A stretch of 64,000 nt of DNA from Comamonas sp. lk. Lineage in GTDB: Bacteria > Pseudomonadota > Gammaproteobacteria > Burkholderiales > Burkholderiaceae_C. Position numbers and translations under genes: made by a program. The notes under the pieces were generated by a model. It had not been told where the DNA came from, searched no databases, and was given only the letters and a program-made list of their open reading frames with translations. Position 1 is the stretch's first letter. Each line of letters starts with the position of its first letter. The DNA is taken from the NCBI GenBank assembly GCA_945865675.1, contig CAMBFO010000001.1:27379-91378 (forward strand), read 5' to 3'. Positions 63,804 through 64,000 of this stretch are shown here, in pieces.

Positions 63804-64000
63804 ATGTCACTGATTCCCGCCACCATACTCACTGGATTTTTAGGTTCGGGTAAAACCACCTTGCTCAAACGCATACTGACCGAGGCGCACGGCCAAAAAA
63901 TCGCCGTCATCGAAAACGAATTCGGTGAGGAAAACATCGACAGCGATATTTTGGTCAGCGACACCCAGGAACAAATCATCCAGATGAGCAATGGCTGCGT
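63804..64000 (+). CDS. COG0523 (CobW/YjiA-like) GTP-binding metallochaperone, truncated by window end
   Basis: Only the first 65 residues lie in the window. Walker A is TILTGFLGSGKTTLLKRIL, the acidic box is IAVIENEFGEENID, and the sequence ends in MSNGC, the start of the CxCC metal-binding motif of COG0523 proteins. Members deliver zinc, cobalt or other metals; the type cannot be told from this part. It follows the pirin gene by 54 bases on the same strand. Confidence 0.9.
   Translation, partial: MSLIPATILTGFLGSGKTTLLKRILTEAHGQKIAVIENEFGEENIDSDILVSDTQEQIIQMSNGC

Noticed and set aside
1-64000. CRISPR arrays, rRNA genes, replication origin
   Set aside because: No regularly spaced repeats with spacers, no rRNA sequence and no DnaA-box cluster or iteron array was seen; the TACCCCC repeats are too few to be an origin.

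Overview
The window looks like a chromosomal segment of a betaproteobacterium in the order Burkholderiales, most like the Comamonadaceae. The evidence is gene order and protein type: petABC followed by sspAB, the long colinear run mla-bolA-murA-his-hit-tat, a short-form HisG, gltBD, pilMNOPQ-aroKB, cyaY beside lptM-lysA, and metK opposite a pair of LpxL-type acyltransferases. Nearly all genes are housekeeping genes and are tightly packed, often with 1-4 base start/stop overlaps.

Layout. At 1-700 is the probable edge of an integrated element: an HGGxSTG-family ORF and clustered TACCCCC repeats next to a tRNA-Thr. From 735 to 6916, on the minus strand, are tRNA-Thr, sspB, sspA, a terminator, the bc1 complex genes petCBA, pdxA and a NIF3-family gene; a DegS-like protease is divergent at 7109. 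From 8245 to 28856 one long minus-strand series runs from mlaF down to tatC: the phospholipid transport operon mlaFEDACB, an ABC exporter, ibaG-like bolA, murA, hisGDCBHA, a hexose-6-phosphate mutarotase, hisF, then about 3.6 kb of accessory DNA, then hisI, hisE, a HIT protein and tatABC. Next come gltBD, a RAYT-type transposase with hairpins on both sides, a glycine-zipper lipoprotein, a methyltransferase-DUF1415-dgt group coupled to aroB-aroK, and pilQPONM. On the plus strand from 46679 are mrcA, lptM-lysA, engB, metK, then a glycosyltransferase/GtrA/ArnT-like group, a pirin and a truncated COG0523 GTPase. Facing them on the minus strand are cyaY, msrQ-msrP-cytochrome c4, two LpxL-like acyltransferases, and a sialidase-like/membrane protein pair.

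Three places deserve attention. (1) The his operon is interrupted between hisF and hisI by short, same-strand accessory genes (DUF4440, two GNATs, an SMR exporter, two small orphan ORFs) separated by attC-like imperfect palindromes with GTTAGGC/GTTATGC-type ends; no integrase is visible, so this looks like an integron cassette array without its integrase (CALIN). (2) The metK leader can fold into a SAM-II-like H-type pseudoknot with an enlarged loop, and a downstream hairpin competes for the same bases. (3) The RAYT transposase is bracketed by several different hairpins. All calls come from reading the sequence; no database search was run.
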